From NCBI RefSeq assembly GCF_008831285.2, contig NC_045144.1, positions 4,890,268-4,954,267 on the forward strand: DNA of 64,000 bases, given 5' to 3'. Source of the DNA: Nymphaea colorata. Lineage: Eukaryota > Streptophyta > Magnoliopsida > Nymphaeales > Nymphaeaceae. A program made the position numbers and the translations under genes. Shown piece after piece: positions 16,301-28,479 of this stretch. The notes under the pieces were generated by a model. It was not told where the DNA came from. It worked only from the letters and a program-made list of their open reading frames with translations, and ran no database searches. Positions within the stretch are counted from its first letter, which is position 1. Each line of letters opens with the position of its first letter.

Positions 16301-17244
16301 TTTAATTCTCTGTTGGAAAATCGATCGGTTTCGAGCTTACTCACTCAAATTTTGCTGCGATCCATCCAAAACAGATTGATATTTGGATTCAGATATGGAC
16401 ATAGAGAAAACCCATCTCTAAAATCCAGAAACATCTTTAACTAACCCTGGTTAGATCTAAGAAGGCCCCTGAAAAATCAGGCCTAGTGGCAGTAAATTTT
16501 ATGTATCAAGTACATCACTCTACCGGTGTCCCACTCTAGACAGGTCCAATGCTGGCGAATCCAGCCTGAATCTGAATCAGGCATGCTGGTGGAGCCACAT
16601 GTAGGCAGGCACGGCTATCAGGGGCGGAGCTAGGATTTTTTTCAGAAGCGGGTCAAACGGTCCAACGAACTTATTTGGATAGGAACAAACTAAACCCGAA
16701 TCCAAAAAATATATTACACAACTAAAATTTTCAAATTTTTTAATATAAATTTTCTTTTTTCAATTAGCTGGGGCCCCTGGTGGCCGTGCGGGCAGTTGCC
16801 CACTCCAGTCCCTTGAGTTTCTTATAATCAAATTGGTGCTGTCATATATTTGCTCTTTTCTATAAATTGCTACCTTTAAAAGAACGAGAGTCGTTGAATT
16901 AGTGCTTTTCAACAAAAAAATTTCTATCTCCACCGCTGATTCCGATGAATGGCTCTTCCTTAAGTCTACAGACAAAGTGAAGATGAGTTTGGTCTCTGAT
17001 TCACGAGTTAGGTAGCGAGACACATTAAACTTGGCTTCTCTAATTCAAAACCTTGTGTATTATATTTGGTGGCGTGTGATAACGACAGCTTCCGAACCCA
17101 TTTGCGATTGTTGGTGAGAGAAACACATAGGAAAATATCACAATTTATTACATGAAGCTTGTTCACCGATAGCACAGAGTGCGACAAAAGACCACAATGC
17201 AAGATGTGGGATCCTTGTATACGGATTAGCTAAAGTCTCACTAT

Positions 17245-17341
<97 letters not shown>

Positions 17342-18690
17342 TGAAAACAAGCCTACTTTGTGTTCAAAATTATTTTAAACAAAATGTGGACATCTTATGG
17401 TGTTGATAGATAAATACTACACTAGTTTAATATAAATCATGCTTCAAATCAAGTTGTTTTTGTATAAGTTTGATTTTTCTACTATCCCAATTTTAATGTT
17501 ATAAAAGGCTTAACATTTTTTATTATTAAAAAACATTATTGAAGTAAAAAAACATGTAAATACTTGTTCCTCATCAGATCACTCTCAAGATCATGTCCAT
17601 AAGGTTAGATTACATAAAAAACTTTAGCAATTAATTTTTGTGGGTCTAGTCTTTATCTCTTATCAAAGCGGTCTGATATTTAATAAACTCTTTCTCTCTC
17701 TCTTTCACTCTCTTCTTATATATATATATATATATATATATAATCTCAAATCTGTTGTCCATTGAGCCGTTGTTTCTTGCTTTTGAAAAACGTATTTTCA
17801 TAAAATATCGTGATTTCAAGGTAAAAGTGGGACTTTATAAAGGTTTACAAGTCAACGGCTAGATCTTTCAGCTTTTCCATAACTTGATCTGCACGTCGAA
17901 ATGTAATAGGACTATTTTTTTATTTATGTATTTTCGAGCATATAGCATTTATATCTATACAAAAATATTAGATCACAGAAAATACTTAAAAATACCAGCC
18001 GTGGAAGATGAGGACTATAAATTACATAAAATTGTAAAGTACAGTAAGCCCCTTTCCAATGTGAGTTACATTAATTACTTTAAGAGATCCTACACTTGAT
18101 TTCTAAGCTTGAAAACTTATTAGCTCATTAAATTTGTGGAAGCTATGGTTCATAATTTAAAAAGATTTTCAACAACTGGCATATAGCACTGGAGTGCGTA
18201 AAGTTATTATCCCTTTTCTTTTAAGAACGTAATTAATAAAATTATATTTCGATTTTGATGAAATAATTTTACACATGACATTTTTAGAAAACTTCAAAAG
18301 TTTATTGGGTGGCTTATAAAGAGTTGCATAATTTTTAATGTTTACTTAATTCACGTCTACACGATTTAGTTAAAGTTTGCATCATACCTATGTTGGAAAT
18401 CTAATCATTGAGATCTGAAAATAGGTTGGAAGAACATGTGAACTACTACTTAGATCATGCCTCTTACTAATCTATAAATGAGAATTGATATGAATGGCAG
18501 ATCTTAAAATCAATAGTTTCCAGATATTCATGAGATTTTAAGTCTTTAGCAACCACAGACCACATTTACCTAAGCCATTTAATGAAAAAAAATTGCCTAA
18601 AAATTATGAATTTCAGTGGAAGCGAATGTTGCGAAGCTGGTCAATGCAGCGGGAACTCCCAAACAGAATAGGAGATTGATGGCTATAACC
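13391..18690. other. Long AT-rich spacer
   Basis: No supported gene. It holds a GC-rich island at 14690-14850 with a CACGTGGC G-box, fragments of a TIR-like family (GGGGCGGAGC at 16621, TTGCCCACTCC near 16796), a 90-bp (AT)n array at 17248-17337 and a shorter one at 17718-17742. Confidence 0.5.
17248..17337. repeat. (AT)n microsatellite, about 90 bp
   Basis: Uninterrupted alternating AT/TA. Any reading frame through it (IYIYIY) is spurious. Confidence 0.97.
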
Positions 18691-19480
18691 AGACATCTGT
18701 GCACTTTTTCGTAATTGAGTTTGACCTTACGCCACCTGAGATTCTGAGGAAGATGCAACAAAGGGCAGAAGTGGACCAGGTCGAGTCGTTTTGCCTTCGG
18801 AACGCCGCGGAGATAAGTAGCAGAGAAACGGCGATGGAGGTATGCACTCGGGCATCTGAATTCCCATTAGATTCGTGGGCTCTTTGATGCCTTTTCTCTG
18901 AAAAAGCCAGCAGATCGAGAAGATCAATTTCTGTTTAAGGTTCAGTTTCTTCATATTTCTTATCCTGACATACTCTAGAATCTTGGTTCAGTTTCTTCAT
19001 ATTTCTTATCCTGACATACTCTAGAATCTTGGTTCAGTTTCCAGTTTTGATCTGGTAAGAGTTTTTCTTCTTTCTTCGCTTGAGAAAATTTTCTGGTAGA
19101 TTTTCCGTTGGGATCTTCCGTTTCCGTGAACATCGGCCGAATCCATTGAGAGTCATCTGTTGCATGCCCTGAAGTTGGGTGCTTTTCATGGTTTTGGGCC
19201 TCAGGGTTAGGGTGTAGCTTTTGTGATATTCAATTGGGGATCTTTGTGATCTTTCAAGTTCCTGGCTACCATTCTGTTCACTTGGCTTGAATTTTAAGGC
19301 GGCATACGAGTTTTGGCCATTGGTGGCTTAACTTTGAGCTTTGTGCTTGTTTTAGGAGGGAGTCAATTCTCCACCACATTGTTAATTTTTTTGGTGCTTC
19401 ATTGATATTCGAATTCTAGGTCTGTTTGGGGATTAGTGATTGTTTAATACAAGTTTGAAGGTGGGAATTTTCTGTCAATA
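18691..19480 (+). promoter_or_regulatory. Leader region of the GDP-fucose transporter gene
   Basis: Upstream region of the 19481 gene. A segment near 18770-18840 (ending ATGGAG|GTATGC) could be a non-coding first exon and donor, with a T-rich 5'UTR intron after it. It holds a perfect 46-bp tandem duplication (18939-19030). Exon limits are not resolved. Confidence 0.35.
18939..19030. repeat. Perfect 46-bp tandem duplication
   Basis: Units 18939-18984 and 18985-19030 are identical. A third partial start (GGTTCAGTTTC) follows at 19031. It lies in the leader or intron ahead of the transporter gene. Confidence 0.9.
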
Positions 19481-20551
19481 ATGGCATCAAGATTTGAGAG
19501 TTCCAAGCAGTACTATGCCACAAGCAGCCTTGTTGTTGGTTATGCTCTTTGCTCTAGCCTCCTTGCTGTGATCAACAAGTATGCCATCACAAAATTCAAT
19601 TTCCCTGGCCTGTTGACTGCTCTTCAGTACCTTACATCTGTATTGGGTGTCTGGATTCTGGGGAAGTTGGGGTTTCTTCACCATGACCCTTTCTCCTGTG
19701 AGACAGCCAAGAAGTTCCTCCCTGCAGCTCTTGTATTCTATCTTGCAATTTTCACAAACACAAACCTTCTTCGCCACGCAAATGTGGACACCTTCATCGT
19801 CTTCCGATCGTTGACACCCCTCTTGGTCGCCATTGCTGATACTGTGTTCAGGAGACAGCCATTGCCGTCTAAGTTTACTTTTGCGGCGTTGGTGACCATC
19901 TTGGCAGGTGCAATAGGGTACGTGGCCACTGATTCAGCTTTCTCCCTCACCGCGTATTCTTGGGCATTTGCTTATCTTGTTACCATCACCACAGAGATGG
20001 TTTATATCAAGCACATGGTCACAAATCTGGGGCTGAACACTTGGGGCTTTGTCTTCTACAACAATTTGTTGTCATTGATGATGGCACCTTTGTTTTGGAT
20101 CATAACTGGAGAGTACAGTGATGTGTTTTTGGCCATCTATGGGATTGAGACGGGCCACTGGATCAAACCTGGTGCATTTTTAGCAGTCGGTTTGTCCTGT
20201 ATATTTGGCTTGGCGATCAGTTTCTTTGGTTTTGCAGCAAGGAAGGCTATATCAGCCACTGCTTTCACTGTAACTGGTGTTATCAATAAGTTTCTAACGG
20301 TGGCAATTAATGTTATGATCTGGGACAAACATGCTAGCCCGTTGGGGTTGGTATACTTGCTTTTCACCCTTCTAGGGGGAGTTCTCTACCAGCAGTCTGT
20401 AAGCGGATCTCCTCCTCCTCCTCCTCCTCCTCCCCAGCAGCAGCATGACAAAGTGGTGGCAATGAAGCAGGCAGATGAGACCGACAGCTATGCTGAAGGT
20501 GAAACAGATGACGAAGAAAAGAGGTTACTGAGTAAATACTCAGGAGAATGA
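19481..20551 (+). CDS. GFT1: GDP-fucose-type nucleotide-sugar transporter, Golgi
   Basis: Intronless 356-residue member of the drug/metabolite transporter (NST/TPT) superfamily with about ten hydrophobic segments. It closely matches the plant GFT1 (GONST4) type: SSLVVGYALCSSLLAVINKYA, FPGLLTALQYLT, NTNLLRHANVDTFIVFRSLT, VTITTEMVYIKHMV, ISATAFTVTGVINKFLT and WDKHASPLGL. The GVINK stretch sits where GDP-mannose carriers have GALNK. It should import GDP-sugar, probably GDP-fucose, into the Golgi lumen in exchange for GMP, feeding xyloglucan, pectin and glycoprotein fucosylation. The substrate is inferred from family likeness. The acidic cytosolic C-tail carries eight consecutive prolines from a (TCC)n-type tract (20409-20432), then Gln and acidic residues, ending KRLLSKYSGE. 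The ATG at 19481 directly precedes the conserved N-terminus. Confidence 0.9.
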   Translation: MASRFESSKQYYATSSLVVGYALCSSLLAVINKYAITKFNFPGLLTALQYLTSVLGVWILGKLGFLHHDPFSCETAKKFLPAALVFYLAIFTNTNLLRHANVDTFIVFRSLTPLLVAIADTVFRRQPLPSKFTFAALVTILAGAIGYVATDSAFSLTAYSWAFAYLVTITTEMVYIKHMVTNLGLNTWGFVFYNNLLSLMMAPLFWIITGEYSDVFLAIYGIETGHWIKPGAFLAVGLSCIFGLAISFFGFAARKAISATAFTVTGVINKFLTVAINVMIWDKHASPLGLVYLLFTLLGGVLYQQSVSGSPPPPPPPPQQQHDKVVAMKQADETDSYAEGETDDEEKRLLSKYSGE

Positions 20552-22687
20552 TTTCTTGGAACTGTTGTCCCTTTTCTCTCACTGTTGATTGGCACTCTTT
20601 GTAGTCCAAGTGGTACAGATCTTCCCCAACAGGCTTCTAAGCACGTATCTGATATGAAATTCCAAGTTCTCGTCCAGATTACAATCTATTTTTTAAATTT
20701 CTGATGTGTAGAAGGATGTACAACCTCTAATGTTGTATGTTTTTTTTTTATAAATCATTCCATTTCTTTGATAGCATATTGCTTTTGTCCGCAATAATGA
20801 TAATAACTGTGCCACAAGAACAGAAATAAACAATTGAAAACCTTTCTGTCAACTGAAAAAGCATATGCAAGACAGAATGGAAGTGTGAAATAGTCTTGTA
20901 AACCTTTCCGAGATTAAGCTGGGAAAGAAATTTCATGGTGCAGAGTAAATTCCTGTTCGACCCAATGTAGTGTTGAAGCAAGCTTTCTTGGTATTTGCTG
21001 ACTTTACATTATAAACAGAATGGCCCCGGCCCCCAGGCTTTACAATGACTCTTAAGAAAATCCAAGCACTTGATAATTGTGCTTCGAGTGGCTTAGAAGG
21101 CTAATGGTTATGGCATTCTACAGGGAAATCCACAATCTTCTTGCCAAACCCATGAATGCTTCATCTTGATGTCACCTTCATTGCTTCAATTGCAAGAAAC
21201 ATGATACTTTTCATTTTGATATATGAAAAACTCGATTTTTGTTAATGACTTAAAAGGACCATTGCGTGGTGGATGTAACAGTTCCGGTTCATCTTGCAGG
21301 TGAAACTGATTCAAAGTCTTGGAGTATAAGTGAAACAATTTTCCTGCAATTCCATTGCGCCATCTGTTCTCTTGAAAAGCTATAGCAGCTTCTCAATTGC
21401 ATGATATTGGCGGAAACGCTTAAGAATCTGGGCATCTGCATCGTATATGACTCTATAGGTTTCCCCATCTCAGCTAATCTAATCGCTTGCGAATTCTGAA
21501 TTTTCCATCAGATTGCAGGATGACAAAACCAACTGAGTGACTTCCATGTCAGAATGTTTACAGTTGGTGCCCCCTTTGAAAAATAAAGAACCACCGTCTA
21601 AATAAGATCCACGTACCTGTGCTGCTGTATCCGTACTCAAAATGGGTATTTGAGCATACTTTGGTATTTTTTAGACTAAATCCCAATTCAAATTGCTTAA
21701 GTTTATATGATTTAATTTCTTCTAACTCAATTTTCATTCTATTTTTAGAGTTACTGTTCATTAACATGTAATGTTTTTATTTGAAATCACTTGTTTACTT
21801 AAATGTTGCTTTTCTTTTGATTTTTTCTGTGTGTTATTTTGCATATATATATATATATATCATGTCGTACTCCTATACCAATATTTTGTAAAGTAGTTGT
21901 GTGCGTGTGTGCCCGTATCTCCATACCCATACCATGTGACTTGAACCACAGTCAATAGCAAGAATATATTTAAGAAATCATCCCATCTTTTATTTATTAG
22001 TGGGGGACGTGCTACCATTGATGGAGATGCCTTAACCAGGAGGCGTGAGATTCTGCAGTGTCGGTTGGTTCATTCAGGCAATGTTGTTAAAATCAGTTTC
22101 TGAATCAAAGCAGTCGGCAGAAAGATTGAAAAAGAAAACTAGGTGAATGAAACCCCCAAAGAATCAAATTGAAATTTATATTTTTAACTAACACGGAAAG
22201 GAGAAGCAAATAGAAAATTAGAACAATGAAAAAATATCTCTCTCTTGTGTGTGCTCTTGTTCTGCAACATCAGCATTCTGGTATCCAAAGTTAGGACCTG
22301 AAATGAAGATCTGGATTTAACATTTGATGCGATGTTGCCAACGAATCAGGGTCTGCGCCTATTCCACCTGCCATGAATCCCAGGTTTGTTTTCATAACTT
22401 TAGGGTCTGACCCTGTATTGAATTTCACTTCCAAATCAGAGGCTGTAAGCAAACTGGGTTGATATCCAACCAAATCCAAATACCAATCAGACCTAGATTG
22501 GTTGTTTACTTCTAGTATAAACCCAGTTCAAGCACAAATATGACTTTAGTTTGATTATGCGAAATCTCATAAAATCAAGCCTTTAACACATACATTTTGA
22601 ACCTAAGCCCAGCCCATTTACATTCCATATGTGGTGTTAAACTCCTGAAATTGGTGAAACCTTGTGTTAGATAATAGAGACAACAAA
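20552..22687. other. Spacer between transporter and tRNA gene
   Basis: 3'UTR followed by non-coding AT-rich DNA. A short (AT)n lies at 21843-21861. Around 22235-22351 is one copy of a dispersed repeat that recurs at 28224-28373. No gene was recognised. Confidence 0.5.
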
Positions 22688-22759
22688 GTCGTTGTAGTAT
22701 AGTGGTGAGTATTCCCGCCTGTCACGCGGGTGACCCGGGTTCGATCCCCGGCAACGGCG
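22688..22759 (+). tRNA. trnD-GUC: tRNA-Asp (GTC)
   Basis: 72-nt intronless cloverleaf. The acceptor stem starts GTCGTTG and closes with CAACGGC. The A box (TAGTATAGTGG) and B box (GGTTCGATCCC) are intact, the anticodon loop CTGTCAC gives GUC, and the T arm is CCGGG-TTCGATC-CCCGG. CCA is not encoded, as expected for a nuclear gene. A T6 run at 22788-22793 may be the Pol III terminator. Confidence 0.97.
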
Positions 22760-24249
22760 ACCTCTTTCTTTCTCTTTGCACAATTCATTTTTTGCAATTA
22801 TTAAAATGCGCGAGCTCTTTGAAACCGTCTTATTCAATTTAACTAACCATTTATCGACAAAGAGTTACCAAGTTAAAATGATGGGTTCTTTGGCAAATTC
22901 TCGCTAGAATTATTGACAACTGAAAAATTGAAAATCCCCTCCTTCCCTGGTCCTTTTAAGTTCTAATAGCAAATATTTTCATATTTCTTACTCAAGCCCT
23001 ACAAATAGTTTTGGCGTTAACTTGTCCATCGAAGTTGTGATTTTTTTTAGAAAGAATTAGTTAATAGAATCATATGTATGTATTTTTATAGGAAATTTTC
23101 TTGTTTTTGTCTGATTGTCACGGCGATGAAAGTAAATTGTCCTTGACAAATTGATCGAGTCGTTACAAACAAGAAGCTCAAAGACAATATAGGGAAAAGT
23201 GTGCCGTTTCTTAAGTTAGCTAAAGTTTGTTGCTTAGCTTTGACACGATTTTAGGGGCTTTTCTTTTTTGTCTCTTGCAGGCAAGCAGGACCCTTGCTTT
23301 GCTAGTTTAGTTTATACATGTCAAAGGGAAATTTAGGCTTCCAACTCCTAAGCTGAAAAGTTATGCGAACCCCCAAAATTGAACTCTTGATTTTCTTTTA
23401 ACTTAAATGTCTTTCCCCAACCAAGTGAGCATTTGAAATATTGTGTAAGTGTTACATGAATCTACCATAAATATAAAGATAGATTCATGATGCACTTGCA
23501 TTAGTGTTTCATCTATCAAACAACTCTTAAAGGACTGTTTGCGACAGTAACGATGTATTACTGTTGTGAATTTAGCAACAAGCAAGGCCGTAACAGATTA
23601 TGAATTAAGCCGTCTTAAACTAGTAAAATTGAGGGACAAGCACACACACACGCAGCAAAGGCGGAGCCACATGTGGGCATGTATAGGCAGCTGCCTACAC
23701 GGTCCAATGAATGAATTTCATTTATTTTCATGTTGGTGGTCTCCAACAATTTGTTTCTTCATATTAGCGCCCCTTAAATACTTACCTATCTAACACACTT
23801 AATCGTCCATATTATGTCTGAGGTTTTTTTTTGACGAATGCTTCTTAGCCAAAAATCTTTAGCTCTACCTCTGAAACAAGTGCTCCTTAGCACAAAAATT
23901 TATGGTTTTGCCCGTGACACATACATACATGGTTCCACCCGTTTGTACGAGTGCTCCTTAGCAAAAAATTTTTGGCTCTCCCTCACCTCACCCGCCCACA
24001 CACAAACAGAAAGAGAGAGAATCCTTGACAGAGTCTGATTAGTAAGTTAAAAATCCTAAATAATTAAGCTATCAATGACCCAAAAAAATGGTCGAAGATG
24101 CAAAAGACCTTCCGTCGCTAAAGATGAATTGCCAAGCAGTTCCCAAATCGAAACAACATATAATTGGAACCTTTTGATGCCTCCCATCTGCTGCCACATT
24201 AGTTCATCTAGCACTAGATCTTTGTGGATTTTGGGCACTCAACTTTGGC

Positions 24250-24304
<55 letters not shown>

Positions 24305-24456
24305 TCCTAGTTCTTAAACATCCACTGATTTGGTCCCAAAAAACAGAAGAAAAAAAAAAAGAAGAAGAACAGAAGGCACAGGGAAATTAAGGAATCATGA
24401 AAAGAGAAATTAAAGAAGACAAGGATAGCAGCAAATGGGGTCTATTTGGCATTCAC
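22760..24456. other. Spacer with a TIR-like repeat fragment
   Basis: No supported gene. At 23658-23710 lies the recurring GGCGGAGCCACATGTGGGCA motif, followed by degenerate CTCCTTAGC...TTTGGCT units to about 23990. Near 24250-24303 is a (TA)n/(GA)n compound microsatellite. Confidence 0.5.
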
Positions 24457-24960
24457 TCACTTGAGGCCCAAGAGGCGCTTGCAGAGCATGAGAAGCTTAC
24501 CCTTCTTCTTGGGCTTGGAGAAAGCGTCTGCAGGGGAAGAAGAAGGGTCTGCCTCGATCTGGTCATGGATGCGGCTGTAGCTCCCCCACTTGCCTGCCCT
24601 TGTTGAAAGCGAGGCAGAAGAGAGGCTTCTCATGGAGAACGCCCTTGTTACAGCACAAGGCCTAAGAAGAGCGATGGGCTCCAGCTCCCCCTTCACTTTC
24701 ACTTTCTCTGAGGAAGAACATGATTTCCTGCAAAGAACGACCCCAAGATTCTGCTCCTCTCCCTCGCCTCCTCCTCCTTCTGCTTCTTCTTCTTCTTCTT
24801 CATTAAAAGCCGCAAATCGCGTTGCAGTGACCTCCTTGGCTTTTGGTGCTGCAGGTGTGGAGAAATGAGGCTGTGGAGATTGGTGGTGGGTGAAGGAAGA
24901 GAGGACTGACAAGTCCACCGATCTCGACCTTCTGGTCCTGAACTGCCCGTAACCATGCAT
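24457..24960 (-). CDS. Unrecognised basic plant protein, 167 aa
   Basis: I do not recognise the family. The single-exon frame runs from ATG at 24960 to TGA at 24457. The N-terminus MHGYGQFRTRRSRSVDLS is basic and Ser-rich. A Glu-rich run (NEEEEEE then EGGGGEGEEQN) sits mid-protein. A central block, ELEPIALLRPCAVTRAFSMR, looks conserved in style. The C-terminus KPKKKGKLLMLCKRLLGLK is a basic amphipathic tail that could contact membrane or nucleic acid. There is no signal peptide or transmembrane segment. An in-frame ATG at 25131 would extend it to 224 aa, but that extension reads through (GA)n and (TA)n tracts as LSLSLS and HIYIYI, so I reject it. The TA-rich tract 60-90 bp upstream may supply the TATA box. 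Confidence 0.55.
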   Translation of the reverse strand: MHGYGQFRTRRSRSVDLSVLSSFTHHQSPQPHFSTPAAPKAKEVTATRFAAFNEEEEEEAEGGGGEGEEQNLGVVLCRKSCSSSEKVKVKGELEPIALLRPCAVTRAFSMRSLSSASLSTRAGKWGSYSRIHDQIEADPSSSPADAFSKPKKKGKLLMLCKRLLGLK

Positions 24961-25021
24961 CTCTCTCAGTCTTCTCTGTGCCCAACAGATATGAAAATGC
25001 GGGAACCAAGATACATATAGG

Positions 25022-25075
25022 TATATATGTATATATATATATATATGTAGAGAGAGAGAGAGAGAGAGAGAGAGT
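25022..25075. repeat. Compound (TA)n-(GA)n microsatellite
   Basis: TA-rich tract 25022-25046 is followed by (GA)n 25047-25075, lying 60-115 bp upstream of the minus-strand ATG at 24960, in its likely promoter. Confidence 0.9.
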
Positions 25076-25937
25076 TTAGGTGTTGTTCCCAGATCTGCAA
25101 TTGGAGGTTCCATCCAGTATTTTTGTAGCATGTTTTTATTTATGTTTCTAAATAAATGTAAATTTGAAATATAAGAATTAAAATGTTTTCACACTATAAC
25201 CTTAAAATCTGTTTTTATCTCTCTTATCATTCAAGGTGCGTTTGATTACTCTGTATTTAAAATCCATGGATCTGAATTATTATGTGATTTCTGATATATT
25301 AGAAGTTTCATTAATAAAATCCATATTTCATCAAACTAAAGCTCTTAGATGATTCATATTTAAGATCCTTATTTTATCTTTTTTGCATTGAGCAAATGTG
25401 GGGTTTAAGATTGAAGAGAAGGTGGGTCTGATCTTAATCTCAACTCCTGAAGAGGATGTCAAATTGAAGACTGTCAGATGATTTAAAAAGATGATCAGCT
25501 TCTTGTTTTCCAAATAAGAGAGAGACGGGCCCAACATTCAATCTCCTCTTGGAGAAACGTACTATTCTGGAGGTGGGAGACCTAACAGGCCCACTGGCGT
25601 CCTATATACATATTTGTTCCCTGTTTCCAATAAGAACACTTCAAGTTTCTCCTTCGATGTCAAGAAATTTTACCTAGAATGGGTGATGATCAACTGTCAT
25701 GCAGTATGCAAATGCTGGTAGATAGATGCAACCACACCTGCGTTTTTGTGGGGGAATCGACAGGTAGAGTTTAGCAATCAGTATGCCGCAACTCATACTT
25801 GGATTTACCTGCACCATAAAAAGAGTTTCTTCTGAACTTGTGAAAAATTGTCTTAGTTATCCAAACACATGATAACTGTTTAGCCCGGATCGACTAAGCT
25901 TGTATGCTCGTTCGAAGATAACATGTACTCCCTTGAA

Positions 25938-25985
<48 letters not shown>

Positions 25986-26130
25986 GAGCGAGAGAGAGAG
26001 AGAGAGAGAGAGAGTGGTAGATGTTAAAAGGATACAAAACAATCTCAACCATTGATATTTTTCAAATCTGTGATTGAGTGAAAAACAAGCGAAAAAGGTG
26101 ACGGAGCATTTCCATCATTTAATATTAGTT

Positions 26131-26132
<2 letters not shown>

Positions 26133-26204
<72 letters not shown>
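26133..26204. repeat. (AT)n microsatellite, 72 bp
   Basis: Uninterrupted AT alternation. A second compound tract, (TA)n then (GA)n, lies just before it at 25941-26014. Confidence 0.95.
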
Positions 26205-26208
<4 letters not shown>

Positions 26209-28223
26209 AGCTTGAGCTCTGGGGCTAACAGTCACAGCTTGATTCATCCATGTGATAGCGATGCGGATAACTCAACCGACGTGAACCATGGCTGCAGCTA
26301 TCGTTTTGTCCATTTCTTTAACAACCTAGATCCCCAACGGCATTTTTTTTTTCTAAAATCTTGGATCTGTCTTCCCTAAGTTCTATGGTGGGAACTCAAT
26401 TACTCTTTTTATTTCTTCTTCTTCTTTCTTTAGCTACACTTCTTCTTCATCTTGTTTGTTTAGGTTGGCTAAGAGAAAGCCTGCATCATCACTGACTGCT
26501 ATCGACTGCCATTTATCTGATCTTTCTTACCCAGAATGGCTCCCCAGGATCTAACTAGATAGGGAAACCAGTAAATCTGGATCTGATTTCTTCTTCTGAA
26601 ATGAACCTAAACTGGATCAATGTAAAAGTAAGTAGACATATTTTTCTAACCGGCTGATCTTGTTCGAATTTCAAATTCTTTATGTTTAATCAGATTGGAT
26701 CCGGATCAGAGGCAGGTGTAGGCAAGGCAACGTGCGGGCAATTACCCATGCGGACCCACAAAAAATTACTTGCTTTTATATTGACATCTTACAACAACTT
26801 TTCTCATTTACAAGTTGATGCATCTTAAAAATTCAAAATTTATTACTAGTGCCCCGTAGCCAAAAATTTCTCTTTCCGCCCTCGATGGATCCAATCATTC
26901 TAAGATCAAACCTTATTCTAACGTGTTCATGCCTTAATTAAAAAGACGGCCGACTAGTTGTTAATGACGAAAATTCCGATAAAGTTTTGCTGCATATTGA
27001 ATTTTAAGTTGTAGGAAAAGAGAATGAAGGTTGTTGTGGTGTCATTGATATAATTTCACTTGAATCTGGTGAAACACTTGCATGTTAGACTGTCTTCCCC
27101 CTTTTGTGAGACCCACTACTGCCAATCAGAGTACCAGTCAAGACATGTGGCCTGTCTTGTTTCTTGGCAAATCTTTGATCAATTTACATTGATTCGTTAT
27201 GCTCAAATCATGTGTCTCAACATTATTGTGAATCAAACGGGCTTTCTTCTTTAAGAAAATAGCAGGTTTAAGTGGTTTCAAAAATCTTTATACATTGATC
27301 TCAAATATTAAGATCAATGGAGTTTAGAGTATAGATTATGGATATGTAAGTTCTTGGTAGGTTTCTGAGGATTATTCGTTATAATGAATTAAATGATGGC
27401 ATCCTAATGCAGTAACTCAACTTGGTTTATCCAACACCAATTCAATTTCATGGTAGAAATTTAACATTGCAAAGATTTTAGGTTTCTCTTTTGCAACACT
27501 GAGAATCAAATTCTTTCTATTTTCATAAAGTTTTAAATGTAATATTTTAGAAAGAGAGAGAAAGAGAGGGAAAGAAACAAAATGGTTTCATTATTTTTGT
27601 CATATTCATCAGATAGAATCCAGGACGTGACAAAAAATTTAAAGGCATGCCCATTGACTACAGTCTGGGATCTCTCTGTGCTTCCCCTTGGTTGAAGTGA
27701 AACTTTGTTCCTTACATAAGTTCATCAGAATTAAAAAAAAAAACGAAAGCTCATTTTATTGGTGAAAAAATTTCAATTACTACTCACTTTAGTGACGGAA
27801 ACAAGACTCAGGTGGATTCAGTTTGGTGAGATCTCAACGCTTGATCATGTTGAAACTTTGCTTGTGTTTATTGTGCTCATAGCATTTGAGATGATATACA
27901 TCTGTTTCTCGTGTGCATGTGGATTTGGGATCTGTTGTAAAAGATACAACAAAACTGAGTATAAAAGTCGACTCCTTGGATGATTTGATATAGATTCTAT
28001 GTTAATTTGGTTTTGTTAGTTCTGTAAGTAAAGAAAAGTTACTCAAGAAGCGACATGGTCCTTGTAAAAATGTCCTACAAAGATTGGATGTTTGTGGAGA
28101 ACGGAGTGATTCTTTCCATTACTTTGTGTCACATCCTATTTCACTTCTCATGAATATGACAAGGGCAATGAAGTCCCTTTGTTTCTTTAGCAGAACTCTT
28201 ACTCAGGACACAGAGCTTTGAAA

Positions 28224-28373
28224 TCTCTCTCTCTCTCTTGCCTGCTCTTGTTCTGCAACATCAGCATTAGGGAATCCAAAGTTGGGACCTGAAATTCAGA
28301 TCTGGATTTAACATTTGATACGAAATTCACGTCTGGATTTAACGTTTGATATGACATTGCCATCGAATCAGGG
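28224..28373. repeat. Dispersed repeat, copy 2 (copy 1 at 22235-22351)
   Basis: Shares GCTCTTGTTCTGCAACATCA, GACCTGAAAT and AGATCTGGATTTAACATTTG with 22235-22351. This copy has an extra 31-bp tandem duplication (28291-28321 and 28322-28352) that the first lacks. Confidence 0.75.
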
Positions 28374-28479
28374 TAAATAATTTTTTTAAAAAAAAAAATT
28401 GACTGGGCCACAATCCAAATCTAGCCAAATCCGACCTTTCAGAGACAAAGTGAATCTGGATTTGCAAACGTCCTCTAGC

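Larger units (their letters stand above)
25132..28471. other. Gene-poor AT-rich spacer
   Basis: No supported gene. It contains (AT)n and (GA)n tracts at 25941-26014, a 72-bp (AT)n at 26133-26204, a TIR-like repeat fragment at about 26707-26884 (AGAGGCAGGTG...CCGCCCTCG) and the second copy of a dispersed repeat at 28224-28373. Confidence 0.5.

Noticed and set aside
24961-25131. Upstream in-frame start for the unrecognised minus-strand protein
   Set aside because: The extension is encoded by microsatellites (LSLSLS, HIYIYI) and overlaps the likely promoter.
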